Below are positions 54,706-64,000 of a DNA stretch of 64,000 nt, in pieces. The stretch is taken from assembly GCA_036245805.1 (NCBI GenBank), contig BTRK01000005.1:5952001-6016000 (forward strand). The letters run 5' to 3'. The DNA is from Pristionchus mayeri. Its lineage: Eukaryota > Nematoda > Chromadorea > Rhabditida > Neodiplogasteridae. Under the pieces are notes generated by a model, which saw only the letters and a list, made by a program, of their open reading frames with translations, did not search any database and was not told the origin of the DNA. Each line of letters starts with the position of its first letter. The stretch's first letter is position 1. Both the position numbers and the translations under genes were made by a program.

Positions 54706-55417
54706 GCCTGACAGCAATAGTTATATACGCAAGGGTAGGATAGCATATACAGGTTACAATGAAACAACTCCTAAATATCCAGCGAACGGCGCTACGTTGC
54801 CGATTTGTATGTTGCCGTAATGGCCGCACCCCTAAATCCCTCGTTGACTCAGATTCAAACAAATTCTGTACGATGCGGAAACCGTTTGAGTGCAGTTTTG
54901 ATCAGCCCATGATTCAATATTTCCTCGACTAAGATTACGCGATGTAAAATCACTTCTTAGATCGGATCTTTGTATAATGTTCCCGAGAAAAGATCGGTAC
55001 TGATCCGATTTTTCTCGGGAATTTTTAATATGAAACGAAGCATCCGACGCATTCTTCAGATGCTTCCCTCCTTCGACAACGGAGCGATCCAGTGCTACAA
55101 CGAGCTGCTGCTGAAGCGAAATCTCGGCATCGAACCCAGTCATGATGATGTTGTCGCTATCGCCAACGGAGACTACGTGAGCTGAATTTCACAGTGAGCA
55201 ATGGCCCGACTCTCTTCAGTTTGCGCGCTCTCTCGCCGGTCAGAAAGGCGAGAGAGCGTGCAAACTGAAGAGAGTCAGACCATTGCTCTTTACAGTTATT
55301 GATGCCACGATCTGTCTTTGTTCGTATAGAGAAACTTCACGAAGTAGGGATAGTTTCGTTTGGCGAGATAATGAGACGAATGATGATACCATTTCACAAG
55401 AAGTCAATCCTGCATAG
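54706..55417. other. spacer with snapback; no clear gene
   Basis: Plus-strand ORF 54970-55185 and minus-strand ORF 54832-55143 overlap in opposite frames; neither is convincing. A minus-strand stretch near 55110-55160 reads MTGFDAEISLQQQLVVALDR, which vaguely resembles the TGFD segment of the array genes but lacks good splice sites. A snapback copy follows at 55196. Confidence 0.35.
55196..55288. repeat. 93-bp snapback repeat, family 1
   Basis: GAGCAATGGCCCGACTCTCT to AGAGTCAGACCATTGCTC, arms of about 40 bp. Confidence 0.7.
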
Positions 55418-55720
55418 CTAATAATCGCTCTCACAGGCTCGATTCCAACGGGAACTCCGACAGCCTGGATTCGATCCGGCCAAGTTTGTATGCGCAGCAG
55501 ACAGAATCAAGAGCACGACGATGTCAACGATGATGACAACAATTTCGAAAATTGTAACGATGACGTCATCATCAACCAATTCGCCGCCTTCGAAGATGAC
55601 GGCGAAAACAGATCGATTGGCAACTGCACCACCAGTGACGACACAGTAAATATCGCGGTTGAATAAATTTGTGGTTGCAATGTATTCGGAATTGGTTATT
55701 ATGACAACAGTTTTGGACAC
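55418..55720 (-). pseudogene. possible C-terminal exon of an array paralog (H)
   Basis: A minus-strand open stretch ends in a hydrophobic segment (IFEIVVIIVDIVVLLILSA) preceded by DDD, then a tail reading CRSSRWNRACESDY and a stop. This parallels gene B (DDSATFVIAVVITVLL..., tail RSSRRYRNSDSNAL) in layout and in the DNA around the tail (CAACGGGAACTCCGA here, CGACGGGAATTCCGA in gene A). No body exons of the family were found on its 5' side, so if real it is an isolated remnant. Chance similarity of two membrane spans is possible. Confidence 0.35.
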
Positions 55721-56187
55721 CCCAGCGCATCAAGGGAAACAAGTATGATGGTTTTTTGCATCGGTGGAGTTGAGAATTATGAAGCAACATCTCTGTTTGC
55801 ATAATACTTCGAACTAAATTTCGGAATTCGGGTCACCATCTCTTCATTTCGAGAAAAAACGAATGCATTAAAATGTTTCGGTGATTCTTCAGGTTACCCG
55901 CCACATATTCAGATAAAGACGTTGGAGAATTATTTGCATAATCTTTATCTATTGAACAATACGTGCACTATTCATTAGTCCTGGGATTTGAGATGAAATG
56001 ATGCTACATTTTATTAACGCCCTGATTTCGAGTTGGTTCTTTGTATCGAATGCTCAGCTCGAGGTCATCTGTGGACTGCAAATACGTGGATTGTTAACAA
56101 CATACAGCATACCTCACACGTGCGTCATTCCATCTCTCACACGTCGGACTGATGATATGGTACGGAGAATGAAGAGATGTACAGTAC

Positions 56188-56626
56188 GTGCGGCGCTGCG
56201 CGGCGGTGCGCGGCTCGCGCGGATTGATGTTGCAGGGAGAATATTGTTTTTCAAGATTCACACCTATTATTTTCGAATTCTCCGTAAAATTTCGCATCGG
56301 AAGGACTATTAACTAATATTTTAATAAAAAGGAGTCACTATTTTGAACGCGGTATTTCTGTGACCTACCGTAATCCCAGTTTGCGATACTGTCGCTATCG
56401 TAAACTGAGATTATGGTAGGTTGCAGAAATACTGCATTCAAAATACTGCATTCAAAATATTGACATATAAATATAAATATATTTTTAAAAATATGAATTA
56501 ATAGTCCTTCCGATGCTAAATTTTACGGAGAATTCGAAAATAATAGGATCGAATAGTGAAAAATAATATTCTTCGATCAAAATCAATCCGTGCAAGCCGC
56601 GCTCCGCCGCGCAGCGCCGCGCACGC
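56188..56626. repeat. 439-bp palindromic element with GC-rich tips
   Basis: GC-rich outer arms (GTGCGGCGCTGCGCGGCGGT left; CCGCCGCGCAGCGCCGCGCAC right), then AT-rich arms containing TTTTCGAATTCTCCGTAAAA and its complement, and an inner hairpin GACCTACCGTAATCCCAGTT / AACTGAGATTATGGTAGGT. Confidence 0.7.
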
Positions 56627-56718
56627 ACATGGCCAAGGCGATTAGCATGTATTGTGGTTCTTGTTAATCCAATCCTACAGATCGTCAGAGGAGGAAATCG
56701 CTGCCTGCCTCAACTCTC

Positions 56719-56907
56719 GTGTCTTCCAACCAGTAGGTGGGCAACTCCCCACCCACTGGTCAGGGCACTGGTTAACCAGTAGTTAAACTCCGCCCGATCT
56801 AACTGGTTAAGCACTGGTCAAAAACATCTAACCACGGGATAATCACTGGTTAACCTGTGCCCTGACCAGTGGGTGGGGAGTTATCCACCTACTGGTTGGA
56901 AGACACC
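56719..56907. repeat. 189-bp palindromic element built on ACTGGTTA
   Basis: Arms GTGTCTTCCAACCAGTAGGT and ACCTACTGGTTGGAAGACAC are near-perfect inverted repeats. The interior has several copies of CACTGGTTAACC and CCCACCCACTGGTCAGGGCA or complement. Lies just 3' of gene I. Confidence 0.75.
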
Positions 56908-57147
56908 AGAGAAGTTCCGATTTTAAGGATGTATTATTCCTGCAGGGGCCGACATTAATTGGGGTGGAATCAAAGCTTACCTGATTCAAAATCGTGTTAA
57001 TTTTAATTAACAATAACATGTAACATTGTTCATGAAAAGTAGTATATAGCACGCGAACGAATAGAAATACGAAAAAACGAACCCATCCCGTTAAATAATA
57101 AACATAATTTGTTTTGTTAAAACATGTAAATAATTGAAAACATAGAC

Positions 57148-60100
57148 CTTGCTTAGATGTTGTTGTTGCGGCGGTAGTTGTCGTAGGAGTCGTAGTAGTA
57201 GTTGTTGACGTTAGGGCAATTGTAGTGGTCGTGGGAGGCGCTAAATTAATGAATTTGGTAAAAACAAAAACAGTTTACTCCGAATTGATACCACCCTCAG
57301 CGACTTAGACGAATGTGTATTGCATCACCATGATTCAGATAAAATAGTATTGTATTGTGGAACTCACGGACGCATTGCATATTGAATCGATTGTCTATCA
57401 TGTCGACCTGCACAGTCTTCGACGTTCCGTCCAAGAGTGTGAGCGTGTTCGTACTCACAAACACGCTCGATTCATTTTCTGCAATTAGTTAATATTGAGC
57501 CGCAAAAACAATGACCCTCGATCAAATGCGTGAGGTTATCATGGGGTGTGTTGAGCAATACATGTGCAATTATTTAAACAATTTAAATCCTCCGGAAATA
57601 CTGCTATTGAAAAAAATGTCTTGCCTGTCCATTCGCCGCAATCAAAGTGCTTGAAAAGCGTGCCATCGGATAATTGCATTACGGTATTTGGAGGGCAGAG
57701 TTCATTCTCGGGTCTGGGAGAGTACACTTGCGAACTCTCAACACCGTTTGACAAAAACGCTGCACAAACATCTGAAAAATAATTAGATTTGAAAAAAAAT
57801 ATATTTGGAATCATTAGATCTTTTACTAAAAGAGTTCCATCTTACCTTCCAGCACGCCGGAAATACAGGTTGCCTGAAAAAAATAAATGAATTCATTTCA
57901 ACAATACACATAGATGGAAATGTCCCAACAACACAATCGAGCCAAACGAATCGTCAAGGGCGACGTAACTTCCATCAACTCCATCAAAGGATCTTCCCAT
58001 ACCCCCATATGCACTATGAATGGATGGACTAAACATTTGTATTTGTATTTGTATGTCTTCTTGATAGCCAGGCCAAAGGAAACTGTTGTTTTCTTTGCGG
58101 AAATGTTCAAAGATTACCTGAATTGGCATTCGTGTAAGGCCGTCAAGCCCCTCGGCGGGATCGATAGACCTGGAAAAACCATTCCATGTTTCCTGAGCAC
58201 ATCACCATATCAAAATCTCGAAAACCGGAGCTATGTTTTTTTCCGTGATGCAAACTTTTGACAACTGCTACTTCATGAATTTTGTTTTGAAAAATACGTT
58301 CAAAAAATGAAGCCATGCATTTTAACACAGGTATTGAATTGCGAAACTCAAAAATACAATTTTTTTAGCTGAAAAACTGAATTCCAGAGAGAAAAACAAA
58401 TATTTTCGCAATGATGTACGAGAGTTCCTGGGAATTTTATTGCATATTTTGGAAGAACAACTTCCGTATTGTATAATAAAAAAATAAAAATGGCAAAACG
58501 GCGGGGGTTCATAGTCTCATTTTTCGCATTTAATGTGTAGTAGTCGGAACTTCACTTCTGAAATACCAAAAATTATCATTCCGGTTAACTATATTTCACT
58601 CTCTGGTACATTTTTATGATGTTTCCAGACCATTAAAGTTAAATAACTGTCCGAAATTCGAAATTTCGAACTTTTGAAAAATGCGCTTTTCGAATCCTCG
58701 GATGAGCACGATTTTCATCATTTAAGACTTAAAATTTATAAACACGGTACGGTTAAATACAGTCGATTGGGATAGTATATGCCACCGTCAAGAAAAGTAA
58801 TGTCATGCGGCATCGTTGAAAGTTTTATTCTTTTCAAATTTATCTGGCAAATATCGCTCCAGCGAAGGTTCGGAAATAGATAAAATTATGTTTTGATAAC
58901 ATTATTCAGAATATCGATACAATTACATATGCAAAATTTTTCTGGGGGGCAGGTAAGTCTGAAAAAAACAATGAAAATTCCACTAATTAAAATGTTTCTG
59001 AAAATCAAGATTTGAAAATCTCATTTTTTTTCATAATTTCTAAAATTAAGAAATATGAAATGGGTTGTAGATTTTCACACTCATCTACCCCAATAATATT
59101 TGTCATGATGTAATTGTATCGATTTACTTAGTAATCTTAGCAAAAAATAATTTTAGGTCATTAGGTACCTTCGCTGGAGCGATATTTGCCAGATAAATTT
59201 GAAAAGAATAAAACTTTCAACAATGCCGCATGCATTACTTTTCTTGACGGTGGCATATACTATCCCAATCGACTGTATTTGACCGTACCGTGTTTATAAA
59301 TTTTAAGTTTTAAATGATGAAATTCGTGCTCATCCGAGGATGCGAAAAGCGTATTTTTCAAAAGTTCGAAATTTCGAATTTCGGACAGTAATTTAACTTT
59401 AATCGTCTGGAAACATCATAAAAATGTACCAGAGAGTGAAATATAGTTAACCGGAATGATATTTTTTGGTATTTCAGAAGTGAAGTTCCGACTACTACAC
59501 ATTGAATGCGAAAAATGAGACTATGAACCCCCACCGTTTTGCCATTTTTATTTTTTTATTATACAATACGGAAGTTGTTCTTCCAAAATATGCAATAAAA
59601 TTTCCAGGAACTCTCGCACATCATTGCGAAAATATTTGTTTTTCTCTCTGGAATTCAGTTTTTCAGCTAAAGAATTTTTCTTTTTGAGTTTCGCATTTCA
59701 CTTTCGCATTTCAAGTTTCTCAAAATAAGTTTCTGTATTTTTTACGACCATTGCCGCCTCTCTAGCTTATCTGGGAGCTGATATACGGTATAGCCGGGAA
59801 CAAAACCGCAGAATTCCTAATTGACGGCTCTCGGACAAATAACTTGGATCATTTGTATTCTTATGTCTGGGATAGTAATATACCTCAGTATTACCGATTT
59901 TAAAAATATTTTTAGAAATTGTTCGTGGCCACCTCCACTGACTCATGATACCCGTGTTAATTGTTTTTTAGTACACATTAGCTTAAATGATCACAGTTGT
60001 TTTGTAGTTATATTGCATATGAAGCCGCCCTGCCACAAAAGCGAAGGTCCGTCCACTTCGAACTTCTGAAATACACATTTACAAACTTTAAAATTCAAAA

Positions 60101-60682
60101 TTTAAAAAAAAGGTTTGACGAACCACATAGTAGATATATTCTGGGCAAAAGAGTCTGGTCTGGCCTGAAGAAATCGCAAATTCAAATTAATCAAACCACT
60201 AGATTATGGCCCAGGTTATACGAAATTTGTTTGGAGGATGAAATAATGAGCGATTCATATTCGCTTTATAAATCGTATCTTCAAATGGAGAATATTCCGA
60301 GTAGTACCTTGGACTGTTTTCTCTTCTAACTCCTTACGCGTGAAACCGCTCGGCATGCCATTCTCCGGAAGGGGAGGACATGTATACTCTGCTGGAAAAA
60401 AGCGAGTTATAATCTAACATTTGGTTGTAATTTTTTCTCCAAAATTTTTCAAATACATATTGGTGAATTATAGCTAAGTTTTGGAAAGGAAATTCGTAAA
60501 ACTCGTTATGTGGTTCAACGACTATTCATTTCAAAAATATATTTTCAACCGATCGATCGGCAAGATAGTTTGGGAAAATAATAAAAAGGGAACCCGAATT
60601 TAGAACTCAAAATGAAATTGTTACCGCTAGAGTGGAGCAGCGAGCAAGATGCGAGTAGTACGAGGAGAAGGAGATTCATCAT
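57148..60682 (-). CDS. gene I: secreted protein with Thr-rich linker, function unknown
   Basis: Exons supported by splice signals and phase: 60682-60625 (signal peptide MMNLLLLVLLASCSLLHSS), 60391-60338 (EYTCPPLPENGMPSGFT), one or more unresolved exons, 58192-58118 (ETWNGFSRSIDPAEGLDGLT), 57873-57846, 57771-57625 (contains ELCPPNTVMQLSDGTLFKHF then DCG), 57478-57368 (TLTLLDGTSKTVQVDMIDNR then FNMQC) and 57240-57148 (APPTTTTIALTSTTTTTTPT). The intron after 57625 seems to use a GC donor. The two Cys-containing segments and the Thr linker match gene J exon by exon. I do not see the C-terminal exons that gene J has; palindromic elements start 240 bp downstream, so I is probably truncated or its 3' end is unresolved. 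A 1.36-kb foldback fills one intron. Confidence 0.55.
58339..59700. mobile_element. 1.36-kb foldback element (type FB-3)
   Basis: Arms of about 600 bp (about 58339-58935 and 59105-59700) are inverted copies: the outer left TGCGAAACTCAAAAATACAA and AGCTGAAAAACTGAATTCCA mirror the right-hand TGGAATTCAGTTTTTCAGCT. The central spacer, about 170 bp, is AT-rich. No coding capacity. Lies in an intron of gene I. Confidence 0.8.
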
Positions 60683-61943
60683 CCACTGACTTCTTCCACT
60701 CCTCCCGAATGCTTTATAGTAGCCATTTGTATGCACATGATATCTTTCGCTCTCCTCCTCTCTGAAATACTGTGCTATCTCAACGATCATACAGGCGGGA
60801 GAGCACATGGATTGAAGAGAGGCGTAGCTATCACAGTTCTTGATGTGTGCCTTTGCCTTGTAGATCAGTAGGAGAAATGCATCAACATGCACCCTAAATG
60901 CTTGCATGTTTTCAAAAGAAGCTAAGCGATCGAGGAACTAGGGATGATTTGGAAAGAAATTATTCTCTTCCTATATTGATCTGCCTAATAACGCAGTACG
61001 AAGAATGGACTTCGTGCGAAGTATTTCATATGACACGAGTAAATCAAGCTCGAGCAATGTATACTTCATTTCTCCTGCGCTGGAAGCTATCTCATATTTT
61101 TAGAGAGCGCAAGGTGGGTGACCGAATTGCTTTGGCAGGGTCATTTGTGGATCTAATGTATCCCTTTGAGGCTAAATAAGGTCATACTTTTTTGCCGTTT
61201 GGCGATATCGCATCTTTGACTCGACTTATGGCCCAAAAACACCTCGAAAGAGTCACAACGGAAAGGGAGTCGAAATCGGGACGAGAGCGAAGTGGGCGGA
61301 GCCCGCTCTGCCTGGTTTCTCCAAAAGTTTGAGCATAGCTTCGCATCGAGCTTGCTCGAGGAAGAGAGGAAAGGCATAGGTCCTCAAGAGCGCGCGCTCT
61401 CTGCACACGCCGGGTGAGAGACAAGCGAGAAACTAGAGAGGAAGCACCGTTCCTTTGCAGTTCCATTAGCGCACGCTCTTCAACCTTTGAAGTGAAATGA
61501 TTAATCGGAAAAAAATCCTAAAAATACGTTCTCGGTGTCAATCGACGCCTAAAATCAGGAACTATCCATCGCACCATGCACGTGTTAAGAATTGTCGTCG
61601 GAACCTTTCCATTCCCCTATCATGAACCCTAAATCGGTCTTTTTTAGATATTTCTGATTAGATAATGCATGACGGGCACCCTGTCGTTTATAGACACTAG
61701 TCAGACGTACCCAAAAAAAATTTTTCCATATTTTTTGGATAAGTATTCGCTGCGTCATTTCGAAAACCAGATTTCGACGCGCCTCTTTCTCCTCCTAAGT
61801 GGGCGGAGCCTGCGGTCTCTACATATATTGGACTGTTATGCAGATAAAAATGTTATGCCGTGTACTGATATTTTACAAGCATGAAGTAATTGAATATTAC
61901 AATAGTTTATTGTCTCAAAGACTTTAGGGATATGCTTATCCCT
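60683..61943. other. intergenic I-J
   Basis: No gene could be supported. The plus ORF 60898-61179 and the minus ORF 61182-61466 lack motifs. The phrase GTGGGCGGAGCC occurs twice (about 61291 and 61799), and the region around 61380-61450 is rich in short GCGC and GAGAGA runs. Confidence 0.4.
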
Positions 61944-63781
61944 TCACCATAGCCAGAAGTGCTTTATTCCTCCATTCTTCACGCGACCCTTGTACCATGT
62001 GTTCTTCGGCAAATCACCGGCGTACATTACGTCTGAAGTGATACAGATATTATCCGATAAATATATATGACTAAAAATATGTGAAGAAGTCTGCAGAAAA
62101 TTAAATAATAACTTTGTAATAAGTATTTTGCATACACACCTTCGCTAACCGCACAACCCCATGCCCTGACAGGCCAACGCGCTCAACAATGACCTGAAAA
62201 ATCTTTATTAATAATCAAATTTGTAGTATAACTAAACGAACAATAATGATTACCCTGCTGAAGAGCGGCATAACCCACGAAGAAACCTCCATTCTGCAAA
62301 CATTTTTTTTAGGATTTTACAAATTCCCCGGCTCCAAAAAATAGTTGAACTCACAGCCGTAACCACCAAGTGATGCGCGTAGTGATTGCCCACTCTGTGG
62401 AAGTGAAGCCGTCTCAGATTCGCTTGGTTCACGGAGCATGTCTTAATTATTTCTTAAAGCCATGCATTTCGGTATATTTTTTTAAAAATACTAGTAACGC
62501 ATTTAAATTAATGTTCCATTAAGACTGATAGTTGGAAAACGGCTGTTATCCAGAACTAAACTATATCTTTCTTTTTGATCGATAAGAACGCACGCGAAAT
62601 GAATAGATTCGAGCTATTTTTTACCGTTTTCATTTGGTAGAAACACGCTTCAGTGATGGTGTTCCCCAAGCTTCCTGAAAAATATTTAAATGTTTGTTTA
62701 AAATACTAGATTGATAAATAATAATTAAAGATCGTCCAATACCGCTTCCTGAACTTCGATCGTATCCAATCCCGTTGTTGAACAGTTGTGAGCATCCCTA
62801 AACTATTTACAGTTGATTGTTAATATTTATTTCACGGATTTCCTGCAGTTCAGCTGGTGCGCAGAATCCATGCAGAATGCGACCATAGTTGTAATAGAAA
62901 CTGTGAAACAGGGATAAGGTTAGCATAATACTCAGTTTGTGTTTGTGTTAATGTGTATGATGAATTCAGTCAGCTCATTATGTTGACGTCATAATTAATC
63001 CGAAATATAAATATTTATGAAAAAATTGAATTATGAAACGCACTTGAGAGCCCAGTAACACTGTGGATTCGAAGGCTGGTTGTTCTGAAAACATGTTTTT
63101 GGAACCGTTCATTATTATTATGAAATCACTCACGTACCGTTGGTGTAATAGTAGTGGTAGTTGGAAGTGTTGTCGTAGTCGTTGCAGGAGCTGAATGAAA
63201 AAATACGATATTTTCTAAAATTGGTATTATTTTTAATAAAGTTAGATTGATTGTTACATCGTTATTGGTTACGGTTATTAGTTTCAATTTGCGAATATTC
63301 CTAATTATCACATACTGATAAGCATTCGGTATCGGATGTACTCACGGACGCATTTCACTGTGAGCTGATCGGCCAGGCCGTTGTAAACCAAAAACTTTTT
63401 CGATCCGTCCAAGAGTTCGAGCGTATAAGTAAGGTCGAAGAATGCTGCACGAAATACTGGGGATTACAACATTCGCGTCCTAAGGGGTGCATCATTTTAG
63501 AACTCATTATGTAACTCATTGTAGCTTAATGATGTATACATATTATATTGTTCACTAGTTGTGAGGTAACAAACTGCCCAGTTCTTAACGGATAAGCTCC
63601 CTTTCCTACTCACATTGCGTGCCGCAGACAAAGCTCCCGAAGACCGTCGTGCCGTCGTTCAATTGCATGGCATAGTCTGTGGGACATATACGATTCGCAG
63701 GAGAGGTAACTTGCACGCGAGTATAATCAACATAATAAAAATGAGTATAATCGTCATACATCCGCATAACTAGGCAGTAGT
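61944..63781 (-). CDS. gene J: secreted-type protein, paralog of gene I (5' end outside window)
   Basis: Exons: 63781-63614 (RICPTDYAMQLNDGTTVFGS then FVCG), 63444-63346 (YTLELLDGSKKFLVYNGLAD then QLTVKCV), 63190-63138 (Thr/Pro linker), 63084-63044 (NNQPSNPQCYWAL), 62900-62836 (FYYNYGRILHGFCAPAELQ), 62797-62743, 62674-62625 (NTITEACFYQMKT), 62441-62355 (TCSVNQANLRRLHFHRVGNH), 62293-62254 (NGGFFVGYAALQQ), 62181-62140 (ARWPVRAWGCAVSE), 62032-61944 (VMYAGDLPKNTWYKGRVKNG, ending HFWLW). The last five exons join cleanly in phase. Between 62900 and 62625 the phases do not agree with the obvious splice sites, so a splice site is misjudged or a frame is broken. Cys-rich, probably extracellular. Family not recognised. 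Confidence 0.6.
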
Positions 63782-63848
63782 CTGAAAAGAGTTGTTGAAA
63801 TTGCATTATTCATAATTAATCGGTTAAAGGATCTATATGCATATTATG

Positions 63849-64000
63849 AGGCGAATCGCGAGAGAATCGACCATTGTAGGGGGGGGGGGGGGGGGTTAGC
63901 GGCGGTAGGATTCAAATTTGTCCGATCCCGCTATAATTTTGGTTATAAGTATCTCAAATGAAGCTCTTTCAAACTGCGTCGTCAGAATGTTGATAACTAT
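63849..64000. mobile_element. left end of a second FB-1 foldback copy
   Basis: GAGGCGAATCGCGAGAGAAT followed by the same order of sequence as 25101-25250, including GCGGCGGTAGGATTCAA and CTGCGTCGTCAGAAT, with a longer G run. It continues past the window end. It lies 5' of the last visible exon of gene J, so may again be intronic. Confidence 0.8.

Larger units (their letters stand above)
55721..57147. other. spacer with two palindromic elements
   Basis: Contains a family 2 snapback fragment at about 55822-55855, and palindromes at 56188-56626 and 56719-56907. No gene seen. A 104-codon plus ORF at 55998-56312 runs into the first palindrome. Confidence 0.45.

Noticed and set aside
59997..60329. 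110-codon plus-strand ORF opposite gene I
   Set aside because: Some protein-like texture but no recognised motif, and it overlaps the splice region of gene I on the other strand. Kept out for lack of support.
1..64000. CRISPR arrays, bacterial operons, phage or plasmid features
   Set aside because: The spliced gene structure is eukaryotic throughout; the tandem repeats seen are coding repeats or transposon-like units without spacer structure.

Overview
Eukaryotic, almost certainly nematode, DNA. Genes are split into many short exons (about 50 to 220 nt) with mostly short introns and TTTCAG-type acceptors. Several start codons sit 2 to 20 nt after a strong 3' splice site, as expected for spliced-leader trans-splicing. 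A short interstitial run of the nematode telomere unit (GCCTAA on this strand) lies at 46.5 kb. A diplogastrid such as Pristionchus would fit the dense splicing, but the sequence alone cannot prove genus. Nothing bacterial or plasmid-like was seen.

The main content is a tandem array of seven paralogous minus-strand genes, called A to G here (A 1274-4712, B 5684-12245, C 13580-16740, D 18683-21873, E 23087-30549, F 31810-34484, G 36121 to a gap at 48701). I reconstructed each from splice signals and alignment between the copies. They share a signal-peptide exon, a body of about 370 residues with fixed motifs (FCxxGCRIYxSVP, TAPLAVW, VTVMSAEPFTIR, SPLISFYF, LDFSGISFAASPGFIGC, TYRSSLY, SVLNTDAxHPV, ISWTRNExDxDQSFLIRLTP), then a Ser/Thr/Pro-rich stalk. 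The C-terminus differs: A and B end in a membrane span with a basic tail, while C to G end in TSGAxxYG|GS plus a hydrophobic tail, a GPI-anchor signal. So these look like cell-surface or secreted mucin-like proteins. I do not recognise the body as a named family. In G the stalk is one 9.6-kb exon of about 35-residue Ser/Thr repeats with recent block duplications and a cluster of one-base indels.

Right of a 500-N gap (48702-49201) is a plus-strand Core-2/I-branching (GT14-like) glycosyltransferase gene (49367-52170), head to head with G, carrying at least one apparent frameshift. Then come a repeat composite of about 750-bp units with tRNA-like modules (52352-54705), a possible C-terminal fragment of another array paralog (55418-55720), and two minus-strand genes I and J (57148-60682; 61944 to beyond 63781) that share a secreted Cys-containing module and Thr-rich linker but have no recognised function.

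Mobile DNA is dense and mostly intronic or intergenic: a 5'-truncated CR1/Jockey-type LINE whose insertion appears to have replaced the last codons of gene A; a decayed mariner in intron 1 of gene B that itself holds a 598-bp insertion with an 8-bp target duplication; a second mariner-ITR element; four long foldback elements with arms of about 0.3 to 0.9 kb (a further copy of one runs off the right end); and several families of 90- to 290-bp snapback elements. Intergenic spacers of the array carry duplicated, possibly regulatory, blocks.
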